The position numbers were made by a program, and so were the translations under genes. Shown here in pieces: positions 11,538 through 24,190 of a DNA stretch of 64,000 nucleotides. This DNA is from Brassica napus. Lineage: Eukaryota; Streptophyta; Magnoliopsida; Brassicales; Brassicaceae. A model generated the notes under the pieces. That model was given only the letters and a program-made list of their open reading frames with translations. It had not been told where the DNA came from and searched no databases. Location of the stretch: the NCBI RefSeq assembly GCF_020379485.1, contig NW_026016792.1, positions 49,912 through 113,911 on the forward strand, in the 5' to 3' direction. Each line of letters begins with the position of its first letter. Positions within the stretch are counted from its first letter, which is position 1.

Positions 11538-13224
11538 CTAGATATTGACCCGCACGTCCGTGCGGGTGTTAATTTTTACGGTTTTATAAATTATTTGTTA
11601 TTTTATCATTAGTGTTATATATTTAAGATGTGTCGTCGTATAACTAATTGTATTCAAAATATTTGGATTGAATCGGGTAATAAGATTATTTTTGGTACAA
11701 ATATACACTCTTTTCAGATACATTGGTTAATTAAATATTTTTATATTTCTACACATCAAAATCAAAATCATTCAGACCCGAGAGGATCCAACTCAAGCAT
11801 CATACATAAATTTATAATATCCAAGTGGCGCCTAATTTAAAAATCCAAAAAAATTAATCCCGAAAGAAACAACTTGTACCTCAATGAGTATCCGAATGTC
11901 CATACTTAACTGATTTTGCAAATAGATTAAAAAGAAAACTCTTTCTATATATTTGGCAAAAATAAGAAAAATAGAAAGAATTTTTTATTTAATAAAATAG
12001 TTATATGAAGTGAAACATTAAGTGATAATAAATGTAATACTTTTTAATTATTTTGATTTAAATTATTATCTTGTTCATATAAACTATGCCTTTGAATTAT
12101 GTGTTTTGCTATGTAATTTTTCACCAATTGGAACTAAGACAAAAGAAAGTTTTAGTAAAACATATTAAACCAAACTATTAACCATATGCAAAACTCGGTT
12201 ATCTTACATTTTTATTTTTTTTATAATTGCACAAAGTTAATATTGATTAACTAATAAATAAAAATCTACATTATTACTTTTACGGTAAATATAATTAATG
12301 ATGTGATATATTGTTAAAGTAATATAATTAATGAAATTACTAAAATAAAACTATACTTATATTTTTATACATTAATATTTGTTTTTCATAATTAGTGTTT
12401 TATATTTTAGATATGTCGTAATATAACTAATTGTATTCAAAAGATCCTGATCGAATCAGATAATATGGTTATTTTTGGTACAAATATCCAAACCGGTTTC
12501 AAATACATTGGTTATTTAGATATTTTAGGGTCATATACATCAGAACCAAACTCATCCAGATTCAAAAGGATTCAACTCAAAACCTACACATAAATTTATA
12601 ATATTCAAGGAGTGAGTAATTTTAAAACAAAATAAAACGATACCCGAAAGGAACGACTCGTACCTAAGTGGATATTTAGTGTTCATGCCTAACTGATTTT
12701 ATAAACTAATATAAATGATATTTTTTATGTGTTTTGCTAAATTAAGTGAAACTGAAAGAGTTTTTTTTATTTAGTAAGCAATTATATTGAGTGAAAAATT
12801 AAGTGACAATGAATGTAATTCATTTTTATTATTTTGATTTAAGTTATGATTTTATTCACTAAACATGTTTTGAATTATGTTTTTGGCTACGTAATTTTCC
12901 ACTGATTGAAAAAAAAAATATTATAGTAAAACAAATTAAAACAAACGCTTAACCTTATGCAAAACTCAGTTATTTTACTTTTTTGATTTTATAATTGACA
13001 CAAAACTAATATTGATTAACTACTAAATAAAATCTACACTATTATTATTATGGTAATATAATTAATGATGTGAAATATTGTTAAGACAATATAATTAATA
13101 TGAGTGAAATATGGAAATACAATTAATGTAGTACTGCTATCTTCGTTTCCAAACAATTTTCAGTTATAGTACTATTCATGTTTCCAAACATTACTAAAGT
13201 GTACTTCAGTTTTAATAATATAGA
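11538..13224 (-). mobile_element. Helitron (non-autonomous), 1.69 kb
   Basis: Read on the minus strand it starts TCTATATTATTAAAACTG (right end) and finishes at the left with a GC hairpin (CCCGCAC-GTCC-GTGCGGG) and CTAG. It sits between host A and T, as Helitrons do, without target duplication. The interior holds two diverged direct copies of a unit of about 780 bases (from about 11600 and 12385; compare ATAACTAATTGTATTCAAAA). No helicase gene is present, so mobility would depend on a partner. Confidence 0.82.
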
Positions 13225-13919
13225 TTTGACAAGAATATAAGTCAATTTACTATCATCATTAATAAAAAAAACTTTTTCTGTATAATTTGACTAAATGTAA
13301 ATAGCAGCAACTATATGATATCTTAGTAAAATTAATGTGATAATTTCGTTCCTATAAAGGATCTCCAACTTTTAGTATTTACTAGGGATTAACCCGGGCT
13401 ACGCCCGGGATTTTTATATTTTTCTAATTTAAGTTGTTAAATTATTTATATTTAGGTTATGATATATATTTATATAAATGTTAAGATGTATGTCATAATT
13501 AAAATTTATGTTTAAATTTTAACACGTTAAATTAACATATTTTTTACTATTTAAATATTTTTTGTAATTTTATTGGCTATCTAGTTATCATATTTAGCAA
13601 AACTATCTGTTGAGTGTTGGAATAAATGTTTTAGATATTTAATTAAACTGCAGAGTATTTTCGGATCGACCACATGCTCAACAATCGATCAATCCGTAAA
13701 AAAGATGGTCGATCTTCTTGGCGAGGTAATTACAATTTTAGCAAAAATATCTTTGATTTTCAAATTTAAGTATATAACTATTCTTTTGAATATTATTTTT
13801 TTTATTGTATTTTTTGATTAAATTATTGTATTATAATGTTTATGTAAATATTTTTTGTGATGTTTGAATTTGTGTTGTTCGTATACTTAACCTAGATGAT
13901 ATTGATGTTTAACCATTTG

Positions 13920-13962
13920 TTGTTTTTATTTATTTTTTTTAATCAGAAATTGTTTTTATTTA
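13920..13962 (-). repeat. Micro-insertion with 13-bp duplication
   Basis: TTGTTTTTATTTA occurs twice around a 17-base insert which reads TTTCTGATTAAAAAAAA on the minus strand. It lies inside the 3.75-kb Helitron, so it is younger than that element's arrival or was carried with it. Confidence 0.65.
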
Positions 13963-14799
13963 AAAAAATTATTCATATATAATATAATAGTTTAAGTTTG
14001 GAAGATTAATCTATATATATAAATTATGTATATTTTTAAAAAATAATTTAAGATATTATATATTGAGTAACTGAATTTCTTATCTTGAAAATAAAATATT
14101 TATATTTTTGTCTTCATGTTATACTCACCAATCCATCATTGATATTTATAACTCAGTATGTTTTTAAAAAAACTTAGTTTTAAGTAATAAACGAATTTAA
14201 TAAATTAAATTCATCACCTATAATGTTCTCTAAACTATATTTGAAAACTCTCTAAAATTATATTTTAAGCATAATATTACTATTATTTAATTTTAATCAT
14301 AATATATGCAAAACCAACTTAAATTATATATACAATAGGACTATCCTAAACCGGTTAATAAACCAAAAACAATATTAAACCAACATGAACCAATACCTGA
14401 TTCGGCGAGGAAGGAAGTGTTTCAGGATAAACGCTTGAATGATTATTAACTGTAATGGTTTGATCATGAAAGAGTTAGTATGAATATTAACAATTGTAAG
14501 AATACCTTTGAGTCTATGAAAAGCAATTCAATTCCCATGAATAAGTTTGGCTTTTGGAAGTTGCGGGTTTCCCAACAATGAATCCACCTAACAAAAAATT
14601 TGTTGTCATAAAAAATCTCATTCAAGGTCATTAAAGGTTTTTGGGACGGCAAAAGTTGATGGTGGAACCATTTTTTTGCTCGAGTGCTTTGAACTTTTCC
14701 TTGATAGAGTGAGGTTGATATTGATGGAATAATGAGTTCTTTAGGGACTTTCTTGATGTAAAACTATACATTTTTTTTGTCTAATGTGGTGTTTCCATT

Positions 14800-15900
14800 T
14801 TTATATAATTTACTACCATTTTAAGATAGATGTACAGTTTAAGATAGATGTTTAAATCTTAATGTACTTTTTCCATTTTTGTAAATGTTTATTTCCATTT
14901 CTTATATTTTAATTTACGTAATATCTATATTTTATATTTTAAAATAGATATTTAAATCTTAATGTACTTTTTCCATTTTTTAAAATTGTGTATTTACTTA
15001 TATTATATATTTTACATTTTTAGATAGATGTTTAATGCTTAATGAAGTTTTTCCATTTTTTTAAAAAATTGTGTATTTACTTATTATTATATATATAATT
15101 CATATATTATATATTTACATTATTTACTTATTATTTATTTTCCTGTATATGTATTTACATTTCTTGTACTTTTTATTTACTTAATATTTCTATTTTACAT
15201 TTTAAGATAGATGTTTAAATCTTAATGTACGTTTTCCATTTTTTTTTAAATTGTATATTTCCATTTGTTATACTTTCTATTTACTTAATATCTATATTTT
15301 AAATTTTAAGATATATTTTTAAATCTTAATGTAATTTTCCATTTTTTAAATTGGGTATTTACTTATATTATATATTTACTTATTATTTTTTTTTATATTG
15401 TGTACTTCTATTTCTTATACTTTCTATTTACTAATAATTTTATATTTTAAGATAGATTTACATTTTAAGATAGATGTTTAAATACTAATGTACTTTTTCC
15501 ATTTTTTTAAATTGTGTATTTCCTTTTTTTATACTTTCTATTTGCATAATATCTATATTTTACATTTTATGATAGATGTTTAAATCGTAATATACTTTTT
15601 CCATTATTTTTAAGTTGTGTATTTCTTTTTCTTATACTTTCTATTTACTTAATATCTATATTTTACATTTTAATATAGATGTTTAATATTTAATGTACTC
15701 TTTCCATTTTTAAAAAATTGTGCATTTACTTATTATTGTATATATAATTCGTATATTTATATATTTATAATATTTAATTATTATTTATTTTTCAATATAT
15801 TGAGTATTTCTCTTTCTTATACTTTATATTTAGTTAATATCTATATTTTATATTTTAAGATAGATGTTTAAATCTTAATGTATTTTTCCATTTTTAATGT
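14800..15900. repeat. AT-rich degenerate tandem array inside Helitron
   Basis: Repeated blocks of about 110 to 170 bases are built on GATAGATGTTTAAATCTTAA, TGTACTTTTTCCATTTTT and TTTACTTAATATCTATATTTT. At least seven diverged blocks are readable. No coding potential. Confidence 0.8.
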
Positions 15901-15962
15901 AAAACGGCAATGTTTAATAGAAGAACTTGGACAAATAGTCAAATAGTTATATTTATGTTTTT

Positions 15963-17010
15963 TTTATATAAAATAGAAATTTTACATTATGGAGATAAGA
16001 CGTTTTTTTTAGTGAAAAATGGTAATCTTACATATGTTTAATGTAGTTTTTCCATTTTTTTATGTTGTATGTTTACATTTTATTGTTATTTTTAAATGTA
16101 AAATGGTAATCTTACATATGTTTAATGTAGTATTTCCATTTTTTATGTTGTATGTTTACATATTATTTATTATTTTCGAAATTATATATAATGTTTTTTT
16201 TTTACAAAATAGTAATGTTACATTATGGAGATAAACCGTCTTTTTTAGTGAAAAATGGTAATCTTACATATGTTTAATGTAGTTTTTCCATTTTTATGTT
16301 GTATGTTTACATATTATTTTTTTAAAAAATAAAAATGTAAAATGGTAATATTACATTATGGAATTAAGCCGTCTTTTTTTTTAAAGTGAAAAATAGTAAT
16401 TTTACATATGTTCAATGTAGTTTTTCCATTTTTTATGCTCTATGTTTCATATTATTTATAATTTTTAAAAATAGAAATTATATAAAATAACATTATGCTC
16501 TATTTATATAAAATAGAAATTTTACATTATGGAGATAAGCCGTTTTTTTTAGTGAAAAATGGTAATCTTACATATGTTTAATGTAGTTTTTCCATTTTTT
16601 TATGTTGTATGTTTACATTTTATTGTTATTTTTAAATGTAAAATGGTAATCTTACATATGTTTAATGTAGTATTTCCATTTTTTATGTTGTATGTTTACA
16701 TATTATTTATTATTTTCGAAATTATATATAATGTTTTTTTTTACAAAATAGTAATGTTACATTATGGAGATAAACCGTCTTTTTTTAGTGAAAAATGGTA
16801 ATCTTACATATGTTTAATGTAGTTTTTCCATTTTTATGTTGTATGTTTACATATTATTTTTTTAAAAATAAAAATGTAAAATGGTAATATTACATTATGG
16901 AATTAAGCCGTCTTTTTTTTAAAGTGAAAAATAGTAATTTTACATATGTTCAATGTAGTTTTTCCATTTTTTATGCTCTATGTTTCATATTATTTATAAT
17001 TTTTAAAAAT
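15963..17010. repeat. Near-identical 540-bp direct duplication
   Basis: Unit 1 starts at 15963 and unit 2 at 16503, both with TTTATATAAAATAGAAATTT. They then agree almost base for base for about 500 bases, differing mainly in homopolymer lengths and one base near GATAAG(A/C)CG. Each unit is itself made of smaller repeats around AATGGTAATCTTACATATG. The short open frames MVILHMFNVVF in both are by-products of this repeat. Confidence 0.9.
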
Positions 17011-17127
17011 TAGTAATATTAAAATGTAAAACTATATTTTATGCCACGTGTCATCTTTCGGGAGAATTTTTTTTCGCTGATGTGGACGCTCTATGGAGCC
17101 TCAAAAGGTCCCTTTTATTAGTAAGGA

Positions 17128-18250
17128 TGTCTATGGAGTGTTATGCCTTTAATAAATGTTACTAGTAAATTGTAAAAATTTATGCTATTTTGATTTTATC
17201 CTTATATATAGAATTCCGGTCTCCATTTAATCGAATTTTGGATTACAATTAGTATTAAAATGGAGTAGTTATTAGGACTGGACCACATCATTAAGCGTGC
17301 TAAAAACTGCAATGATCCATATGTGCATCAGGTGTCAAGTTTCTATAATCAATCCTTGTTCTTACTGTCACATGTATACGAATCAATTAGCTCATGTAGG
17401 TCACAAATGAAGCCTATATATGGATAACATTAATTTATAGCCATACGGTGTTGTCCTATGATTGTGTATTTCCAAGTGGAACAAACAAGAAACATATGTT
17501 AATGTTTGATCTAATACCTATCTTGTGCCAACTAGCAGATGTGAAATGTTTTTCAGTCTTCAGTCATATATTATATTTAACACTAAATTAAACTATAATT
17601 TTGTTCGATACTTTGGCCTTCCTTTTGTCCATATATAATTTGACAATAAACCACGATTGGTTATTGAAATTTGTTTACTGGATCTCATAGTATCGTATCA
17701 TACGCGGAATGTTTGTAGAATGATTCAGAGTTTGCTGCCATATGACATCTCCACACGAACTGTCTGACCTTTGACCAAAAGCTAAAACTCCCACTTGAGA
17801 TTTAATACCTAAAAAGTTGCTTCTATCTGTTTATTTTCCCATCACACGCACGTTGCTTGCCTCTAAGGTTGAATGTGTCATCTCCTCTCTCTCTCTCTTT
17901 ATCTCTCGGTCACACATCTCTGTACTTTGCAAAAATCAAATTTCTAGAAACATTTCAATTCTAATGGGAGAAATAAAAACATACAACTACAAAATAAGAT
18001 AGCATTAATCAAACAAAAAGAAAAGTAAAGAGAGGTCATAAAAAACAATGCAAAACATTAGACATCTCTTTACAAACAAATGGACATTTCAATTTTGTCA
18101 TTTAATATTACAAAAACAATAATCACATATTACAGTCCACTCACATTAATAATAATATACACCCATTTATATCAAACAAAAAACAAAAGCAAAATGAAAA
18201 CATTTTACCAAAAATTGGTAAAAAGAAAACATTAAAAAAAATAAAAAAAA
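17128..18250. other. Spacer and PUB41 3' region
   Basis: AT-rich spacer with a CT microsatellite at about 17883. The last several hundred bases should contain the 3' UTR of the minus-strand PUB41 gene. No gene recognised. Confidence 0.6.
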
Positions 18251-19909
18251 CTAGAACTGAGAGGAACAAGCGAAACCCCCGTTTTGCCCTCCCTGAAACT
18301 GAGTCCGACTCAGACCAGTAGCTTCAATCATACGTTTCCACTCACGCGCCTCCGCGTTCTCCCCATACTCACTCTCCCCTCCTCCTCCTCTCATCGCCTG
18401 CAGTATCTTCCCCGCCTTCTCCTTCACACGCCCATTCCCACTCTCTTCCACCTCCTTCAACACTTCCTCAGCTCCCGCCTCACTCGCCAACCCCCTAAAC
18501 CTCAGATTCCCCTGACAAAGCGTCAACAAAACCGCCACGCAATTCTCACGCGCCGCCTCATCTTCCCCTCCTTCCCTAAGCTTCCCCACCAAAATCGCCA
18601 CCGCGTTTCCATCCAACATCGCACCTTTTCCATCAGGACAAGCCGCGAGGTTACAAAGCACCAATAGCATCCGGCTCGTGGACTCACCAGACCTAACCAT
18701 CGTCAGCAGAGTCGCCACCGCACCTGCTCTAACCAACCTAGTCCTATTACTCGGGATCAGAGACAAGTGGTAGAGCGCAAGAGCCGCGTCTTGACGCGCT
18801 CTTTCGCTCTCGGACGCACGAAGCGCGTGGAGCAACGGCTCCACCGCGCCTAAAACTCCGATCACCATTTTATTCTCATCCTCAAGCGCTAAACTAAACA
18901 AAGCTCCGGCCACATGCTCCTGCGCCTCCGTGGTTCCAGACTTCAACACGTCGATCAACAAAGGCACGAACCCTGACCTCACGATCTTCACCTTGTTCTG
19001 TTTCTCTAAGGAGAGGTTGACCAGAGAAGCCGCGGCGTTTGTCTGAACGAGATTGTACCGCGAGACGAGAAGCTGTCGGAGGAAGGAGAGGATCCTGTCG
19101 GTGCATAGCGAGACGCGGAGCTCCTCGCTGGACCTCGTCATCTTCCTGAGGAGGATCAGACCTTGCTCGTGGTCGAAAATGTCGGCGCCTCGGAGCTTGT
19201 TGTAGATCTCTTCCTCATCCGGCGACATCGGCGGCGACGACGGCGAAGAGTAATCGGAGATAGGACTGCTACTATCGAATCCAGCGTGAGTTCCTGACGA
19301 GGAAGAAGTAGTTGAGGAGGAAGAGAACATCGTAACGGCTCTTGTCGGAAAAACCGGGGTTTGTCGGATCGTGACAGACTCAACTGACGATGCTGTCGGA
19401 GAAGCTGGTTTCTTGGATCGAGCTCGAATCAGTTCCATCACGGCATCGTAATCCGAAGGAGAGTTCTCAGCAACAGGAGGGAGAATCTCACGCTCCGGAG
19501 ATTCTTGACCCGGGTTTGGATCCGGATCCGGATCTTTATCCATCCGGGCGCGGACCACGTTTTCCACGTAGGCGGCGTCGGGAGGGCGAGGGTGGTCGAT
19601 TTTTTTGCGGTCGCACCAGCTGAAGATGGTGGACTTCATGGCTAAGTTGGGGATGACGGCGGAGAAGTCGGGTCGGGTACCGTCGAGGAGATCCGGGACG
19701 AAGCCTAAGTTGCGGCAGATTTGGACGGAGAGGCGCTCGAAGGTTTGGCCGGAGGGGACGACGACGGGGTCCGACATGAGGAACCCGGTGATGGGGCAGA
19801 GGAACTCCGGGGGAGTCTCGTCGTGTTTGTGTTGCGGCACGGTTGTGGCGGTGGCGGAGGCGGAGCGTTGGTGGAAGGAGAACCATCTCTGCCTGTTGTT
19901 TCCACCCAT
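18251..19909 (-). CDS. PUB41: U-box/ARM-repeat E3 ubiquitin ligase, PUB41 type
   Basis: Single-exon gene for a 552-residue plant U-box ligase. The U-box lies near residues 35-105 ([29 protein letters not shown]). A Ser/Pro-rich linker with acidic and polyserine stretches follows, then armadillo repeats over roughly residues 220-530 ([46 protein letters not shown]). Such proteins transfer ubiquitin from an E2 to targets that bind the ARM domain; Arabidopsis PUB41 has been linked to ABA and drought responses. The frame stays open upstream to 20203, but that extension lacks family similarity, so the start [10 protein letters not shown] at 19909 is chosen. GC content is much higher than the surroundings, as is common for such intronless genes. 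Confidence 0.92.
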   Translation of the reverse strand: MGGNNRQRWFSFHQRSASATATTVPQHKHDETPPEFLCPITGFLMSDPVVVPSGQTFERLSVQICRNLGFVPDLLDGTRPDFSAVIPNLAMKSTIFSWCDRKKIDHPRPPDAAYVENVVRARMDKDPDPDPNPGQESPEREILPPVAENSPSDYDAVMELIRARSKKPASPTASSVESVTIRQTPVFPTRAVTMFSSSSTTSSSSGTHAGFDSSSPISDYSSPSSPPMSPDEEEIYNKLRGADIFDHEQGLILLRKMTRSSEELRVSLCTDRILSFLRQLLVSRYNLVQTNAAASLVNLSLEKQNKVKIVRSGFVPLLIDVLKSGTTEAQEHVAGALFSLALEDENKMVIGVLGAVEPLLHALRASESERARQDAALALYHLSLIPSNRTRLVRAGAVATLLTMVRSGESTSRMLLVLCNLAACPDGKGAMLDGNAVAILVGKLREGGEDEAARENCVAVLLTLCQGNLRFRGLASEAGAEEVLKEVEESGNGRVKEKAGKILQAMRGGGGESEYGENAEAREWKRMIEATGLSRTQFQGGQNGGFACSSQF

Positions 19910-20805
19910 CGGGTAAGAATGAGAGAAGAGGAAGCGGTGTGTTTCTGAGCTAAGAGCTCGAAATGTTTGATTGAGTCTAAAATGGTTTATTAGTTGATTA
20001 AACCGATTGAAATTGAGTTGGATTAAACCGGAAACGCTACCAACATTCTTTTTCCTAAGTAAATGATAAACAACAAAACGGAATTGGTAACGCTGATAGT
20101 AACCACTCTGACTTTTCTGACTTTTTCTTTGGTTTACTTTTTGGATATTAATATTGAAAAGTTGATCATCATTTAATGTCACCAGGTTATCAGTTATCAC
20201 CATGAACCATAGATCTCTTTACTCAATAAAGCAACGAGCAAATTGCTTTTACAAAACCTTAAACCTCAGAAAGATGTACATTTGTATTTTACCAACATGG
20301 AATAGATTTTTGAGGGAGTGATGTGCCATAAGTATGTGCTAATTCAAGTCCTTTTAGAGTATTTCGAGTCCAGCTTTATATTTTCCATATTTTTATTAAG
20401 AATATTTATTTTAAATATGGGTTTTTGCAATTATGTTATTATATAAAGTTTCTGTAATTTGAAAGAACATATAAAATGCTATTTGGTATATTTAAAGACA
20501 AAATAACATTTTCTATATTTTTTAAAATATATAAAAATTCTAATATATGAATATACATTAGAATAAAACTCATTTTTGTAATAAAGTCTTTCTATTTTTT
20601 AAAGTATTAAAGTAGACTAGAAATTATCTATATTTTCACAAACTCTAATAAACCATAACTTATAATTTTGTTTATGTTATTTATTGAATAGTCCAACTAT
20701 TATAACAGTTTGCGTTCATTTTCTTCATATTATCAATTTTAAAGTCTTAGGTTGCATTTCATGAAATTTTCATATAGGCTTTTGAGTTTTGTTTAGGTCT
20801 TCTTA
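19910..20805. other. PUB41 promoter side and spacer
   Basis: The first 300 bases keep an open frame in phase with PUB41 but have AT-rich, non-coding composition and are read here as 5' UTR and promoter. The rest is AT-rich spacer with no gene seen. Confidence 0.5.
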
Positions 20806-22037
20806 GGGGGTGTTAGTGGGAATTAGATTTATAATAAGTCTAAGAATTTTCAAGTCTAGTGTTATTGGTTTATAGATTCTCACATTCTCATTAAAATCTA
20901 ATGTTATTGGTTTGATGATTCTATAATTCTATACAAAATCAATTGTTATTCAAAAGTTTTAGATTTTAATGATTCTACAAATCAATTAAAGTAAGTATTA
21001 TTGGAAGTTGAATTATTAACATTAATTATTAACATTTTGACTCAAAAAACAAGATTTATTGGAACCAAAATTTATGTGGAGTTTGATCATTTTTAAAGTT
21101 GATAGATGTTTAAAAACCATGTACATTTAACAAATATTGTATCAACTTTATCAAATATTTTGTATTGGCTCTCATTGATTGTTATTGACTATCAAAGATT
21201 TTTATATATATCTTTCTCAAAACAAATTCCTTCAAAGGTAATATATACAAGTTTTTTATAACTTTTCCAAAATTGTTTGATGTATATGTGTGTATATATA
21301 TATATAAAAAAAACACATTGCTACCTTTCTTTAATAACAAATATATAGTGACATACAATAGTTTTAATCAATATCTTTCCGATGGTTCTTTAGGAGTAAT
21401 GTTAGTATAAAACTCAACTGATTAAGATACTATAAACGCCGGGATACCAAATTTCCAAACAGTAGATTTACTTATTTATTTTGCTTAAGGAGTAGACCAT
21501 CTCAAATTACGTTTTTATCTTCTGACTTTCGAATCTTTGGATTTTACAACAAAGAAAACAAGAACATTACCAGCATCTTCTTCTTTTAGGTTGCATAATC
21601 AAGAAACACATTAAAAACTAACAAAAGTAGACAAAGGAAAACAGATTCATAATAAAAAAAAATTCTCAAAATTTATATACAGTGTCATCATTGATGTATG
21701 AATGAAAGATGAGAAGAAATGAGTCGAATATGTGTTTGTATGTGTGTATGTTTTATTACTTGGATTTTACAAATCTTGTGGGTAAACATGATATTTTCAA
21801 AATCTAGTCTTATGAGTTAAAATATAGAGAATTTACATCCCAATAACAATAGAATTTAATAAAATTACAAAATCAATGAAACTTAAACTTTTTGAATAAC
21901 AAAAGGTTTGAATGGAATTTAAAAATTCTCAAACCAATAACAATGAATTTTAATAAAAAATTAAAAATTCATAAACCAATAATCATGGAATCTCAAAATT
22001 CTATAACTCATCTAGAATATGTCTATCAATAACCCCC
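20806..22037. mobile_element. PIF/Harbinger-like non-autonomous element
   Basis: The left end GGGGGTGTTAGTGGGAATTAG and the reverse complement of the right end, GGGGGTTATTGATAGAC, form imperfect inverted repeats typical of Harbinger-type MITEs. Subterminal copies of a TTATTGGTTTATAGATTCT-like unit are repeated at the left and inverted at the right. The 3-base flanks are TTA at the left and GTA at the right, so the duplication is not clean. No transposase frame in the 1.2-kb interior. Confidence 0.6.
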
Positions 22038-22993
22038 GTAGTTACATTACTTTATTTTCAAAAAAGTGAAGAAGGTGTTATGCAACAGTGAGTTATAGTT
22101 CATATGGTATGAGCAAATTTTTGTATCCATTAATTTTTTTTCTACTTTCTCTTTTCATCTTAGTTTGATAGATCATTCACATAAAAAAATTTCCTTTAGG
22201 TCCTATCTCTAAGACTTTCTACTTTTTATTTTCTTGATGCTTAATAATTATTATTTAGTTTCATATGGTGTGAGCAATTTTTAGTATCCATTATAAGTTT
22301 TTCAGTTTTAATTAAATATTCCTCTATTTATATAATATAATGTTAAAAGATACTATTCATATTAATTCTCACAAAAAAAACCATTCCAGTTAACGATTAT
22401 TTTTCAGTTTAGTTTAGTCGGATCACTACAATCCAGCTTGAAGGTGAGTTTTCTAGAATCCAAGTGAAAAGATAAGTTTTTTTTTTTGATAAAGGGTTTA
22501 AGTGAAAGGATAAGTTTGATGTTAGATTATATAGCGAATTTCATAATCTATATAGCATTTTGTTAAGAGTTAATAAAGCCTATGTTAGTCAGCTCAAGTG
22601 CTTCAATGTTCTCATAAACTTGTTATGGTTAAGTACAATAGAACTATGAGAAATATTCATTTGTGATAATTTTTTGGTTCTAAAGTTTCTATAAACATTT
22701 TTTGCTGATTTTTTCTGTCATAAATGGAAGTAATATAATTTAATTAATAATGTATGTAATAATATATATTTGTGAAATTATTATATTCATATCTGCGGAC
22801 AAAACATCTTGTCATTTTTATAACTAATTAAGATCCTAAATAAAAAGATTCTAAATACTTTTCGGATATCTATATTAAATATTTTAAATTTCAAAATAAA
22901 ATAATACTAGATTAAGTTAAATTAGATAACTTTATATTATTTATTACTTTCATGCATAAACAAATTAATACATTAATTTTATTATATATTGTT
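22038..22993. other. AT-rich spacer downstream of the ESF1-like gene
   Basis: No gene seen. A 32-base unit around TCATATGGT(A/G)TGAGCAA and TTAGTATCCATT occurs twice, about 155 bases apart (22106 and 22261). Confidence 0.5.
22462..22517 (-). repeat. Micro-insertion with 18-bp duplication
   Basis: AAGTGAAAAGATAAGTTT is repeated with one mismatch around a 20-base insert that on the minus strand reads AAACCCTTTATC followed by eight A. Confidence 0.75.
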
Positions 22994-23326
22994 TTAAGGA
23001 GAAGAAGAAAGAGGACGAGGACATGTTGAATCACAGGAGGCTTTGTCACCCCAACATGGATCACCTTTTAAGGCTGTACAACACCAACCCCTTTTGTTAA
23101 ACCAATTTGTATGATAGCAATTTGAGTCTATGATTATGTTAGATTTATCCATTTCTCTAATATAGATCCTTGCACCTTCACATAAAAATCACACATCAAC
23201 CAAACATTAACTAAATATGAAACGAATAAACCATAAGTAATATAATTGAAAAAATCTGTACATACACTGATGCAAAGTAAATAGGGAGATGATGAATATG
23301 CACATGAGAGATGTCTGTATCTTCAT
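22994..23326 (-). CDS. ESF1-like secreted cysteine-rich peptide
   Basis: Two exons, 23326-23266 and 23175-22994, joined over a 90-base GT-AG intron, give an 80-residue pre-peptide. It has an N-terminal signal sequence (MKIQTSLMCIFIISLFTLHQ), a short spacer, and a mature part with the pattern C-x11-CC-x7-C-x6-C-x3-C, including CYHTNWFNKRGWCC, DPCWGDKASC and CPRP. The WCC and CW spacing and the MK..SLMCIFI-type leader resemble EMBRYO SURROUNDING FACTOR 1-like peptides, maternal or endosperm signals that shape early suspensor development in Arabidopsis. A plain defensin-like peptide is the alternative. The splice phase fits (TGT Cys codon split by the intron), and there is no stop or frameshift. 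A TTTAAATA-like box lies about 45 bases upstream. Each exon is too short to show up in a 60-codon ORF scan. Confidence 0.72.
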
Positions 23327-23837
23327 GGTTTTCTTAACCAATGGATGTCCTTTAACTTGTTTAGTAGTCCTATTTAAAAAGAATGTGAATTTATCTTGTA
23401 TTATGCTTATAAAGTGTGCTAATTAAATAAAAAAATTAAAAATTTTATTAAATTTAATAATTTTAAGGAAGTAATATATATGTAATCATTAATTATCAAC
23501 TAGATTTTTACATGTTTAAAATTTTAACCAAGATATGTGTGTATATACTTATTGTTATTAATTATTTAAAACTTACTATCTATATATTTTTAAATTCCAG
23601 AAAACTAAAAATATTAAGGAACAAAAACCACAAAAGTTTATATGCTTATAAAAAAATGTGATAAAATTTGTATGGTTTTAATAAAATTACATGTAACAGT
23701 TTAACAGTTAGTTATTATATTTCTAGTTATATGATGTAAAATCTTTAATTTTTGGAAAAATATGCATAATAATTTTTAAAAATAAATTATTGAGATTTCT
23801 GACCTTTTCACCTAGTTGTAACTATTTACAGTCATAA

Positions 23838-24190
23838 GGAGGTGTTATTCAATGACTGATTTAAAATCAATCATTAATGTTTTGTAATCTATCAAATTTT
23901 AAAATTTTAAGATAGTTTAAGTTGATAATTCTAAATTCTCTGCAAAATACCTTGAATTTTGAATTAAATCATTTGTTCAAGAGAATCCAGAAGAGATAAT
24001 TTGAAATCAAATTACAATACAAAGAATTTTAAAATCTTTGAAAATTGAATAACACTAGATTTTAAAATTTGGATTCAATTTCATTAAATAACACTGGATT
24101 TTACAATAAAATTTAAAATCATCATTTGAATAACAATTAATTATGTTTAGATTTAAACTCTATTAAAATACATGATTGAATAACACCATC
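23838..24190. mobile_element. Harbinger-like MITE, about 350 bp
   Basis: The left end GGAGGTGTTATTCAAT and the reverse complement of the right end, GATGGTGTTATTCAATCA, make an imperfect terminal inverted repeat. Flanking trinucleotides TAA and TAG approximate the TWA target. The interior is AT-rich with repeated TTGAATAACACTAGATTTT-like segments and no frame. Confidence 0.62.

Larger units (their letters stand above)
13382..17127 (-). mobile_element. Helitron (non-autonomous), 3.75 kb
   Basis: The left end reads CTAG followed by a perfect hairpin CCCGGGC-TAC-GCCCGGG, which is a minus-strand Helitron 3' terminus. The proposed 5' terminus at the right reads TCCTTACTAATAAAAGGGAC on the minus strand and is followed by host T, preserving the A/T target rule. 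The interior is very AT-rich, has no gene, and from about 14750 consists of tandem arrays. Pairing of these two ends is inferred from spacing and from the lack of other ends between them. Confidence 0.72.

Noticed and set aside
16019..16801. Two almost identical 71- and 80-codon frames MVILHMFNVVF
   Set aside because: They are the same segment of the 540-bp AT-rich duplication, have extreme composition and no protein features.
18190..18235. Direct repeat GAAAACATT around TTTTACCAAAAATTGGTAAAA
   Set aside because: The 9-base repeat is short, the insert is a palindrome and the tail polarity is unclear in A-rich DNA.
18284..19948. Many open frames on both strands over PUB41
   Set aside because: Shadows of a GC-rich single-exon gene; frames are Pro/Arg-rich nonsense.
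19910..20203. In-frame N-terminal extension of PUB41
   Set aside because: It lacks family similarity and has AT-rich non-coding composition; the U-box protein starts naturally at MGGNNRQ.
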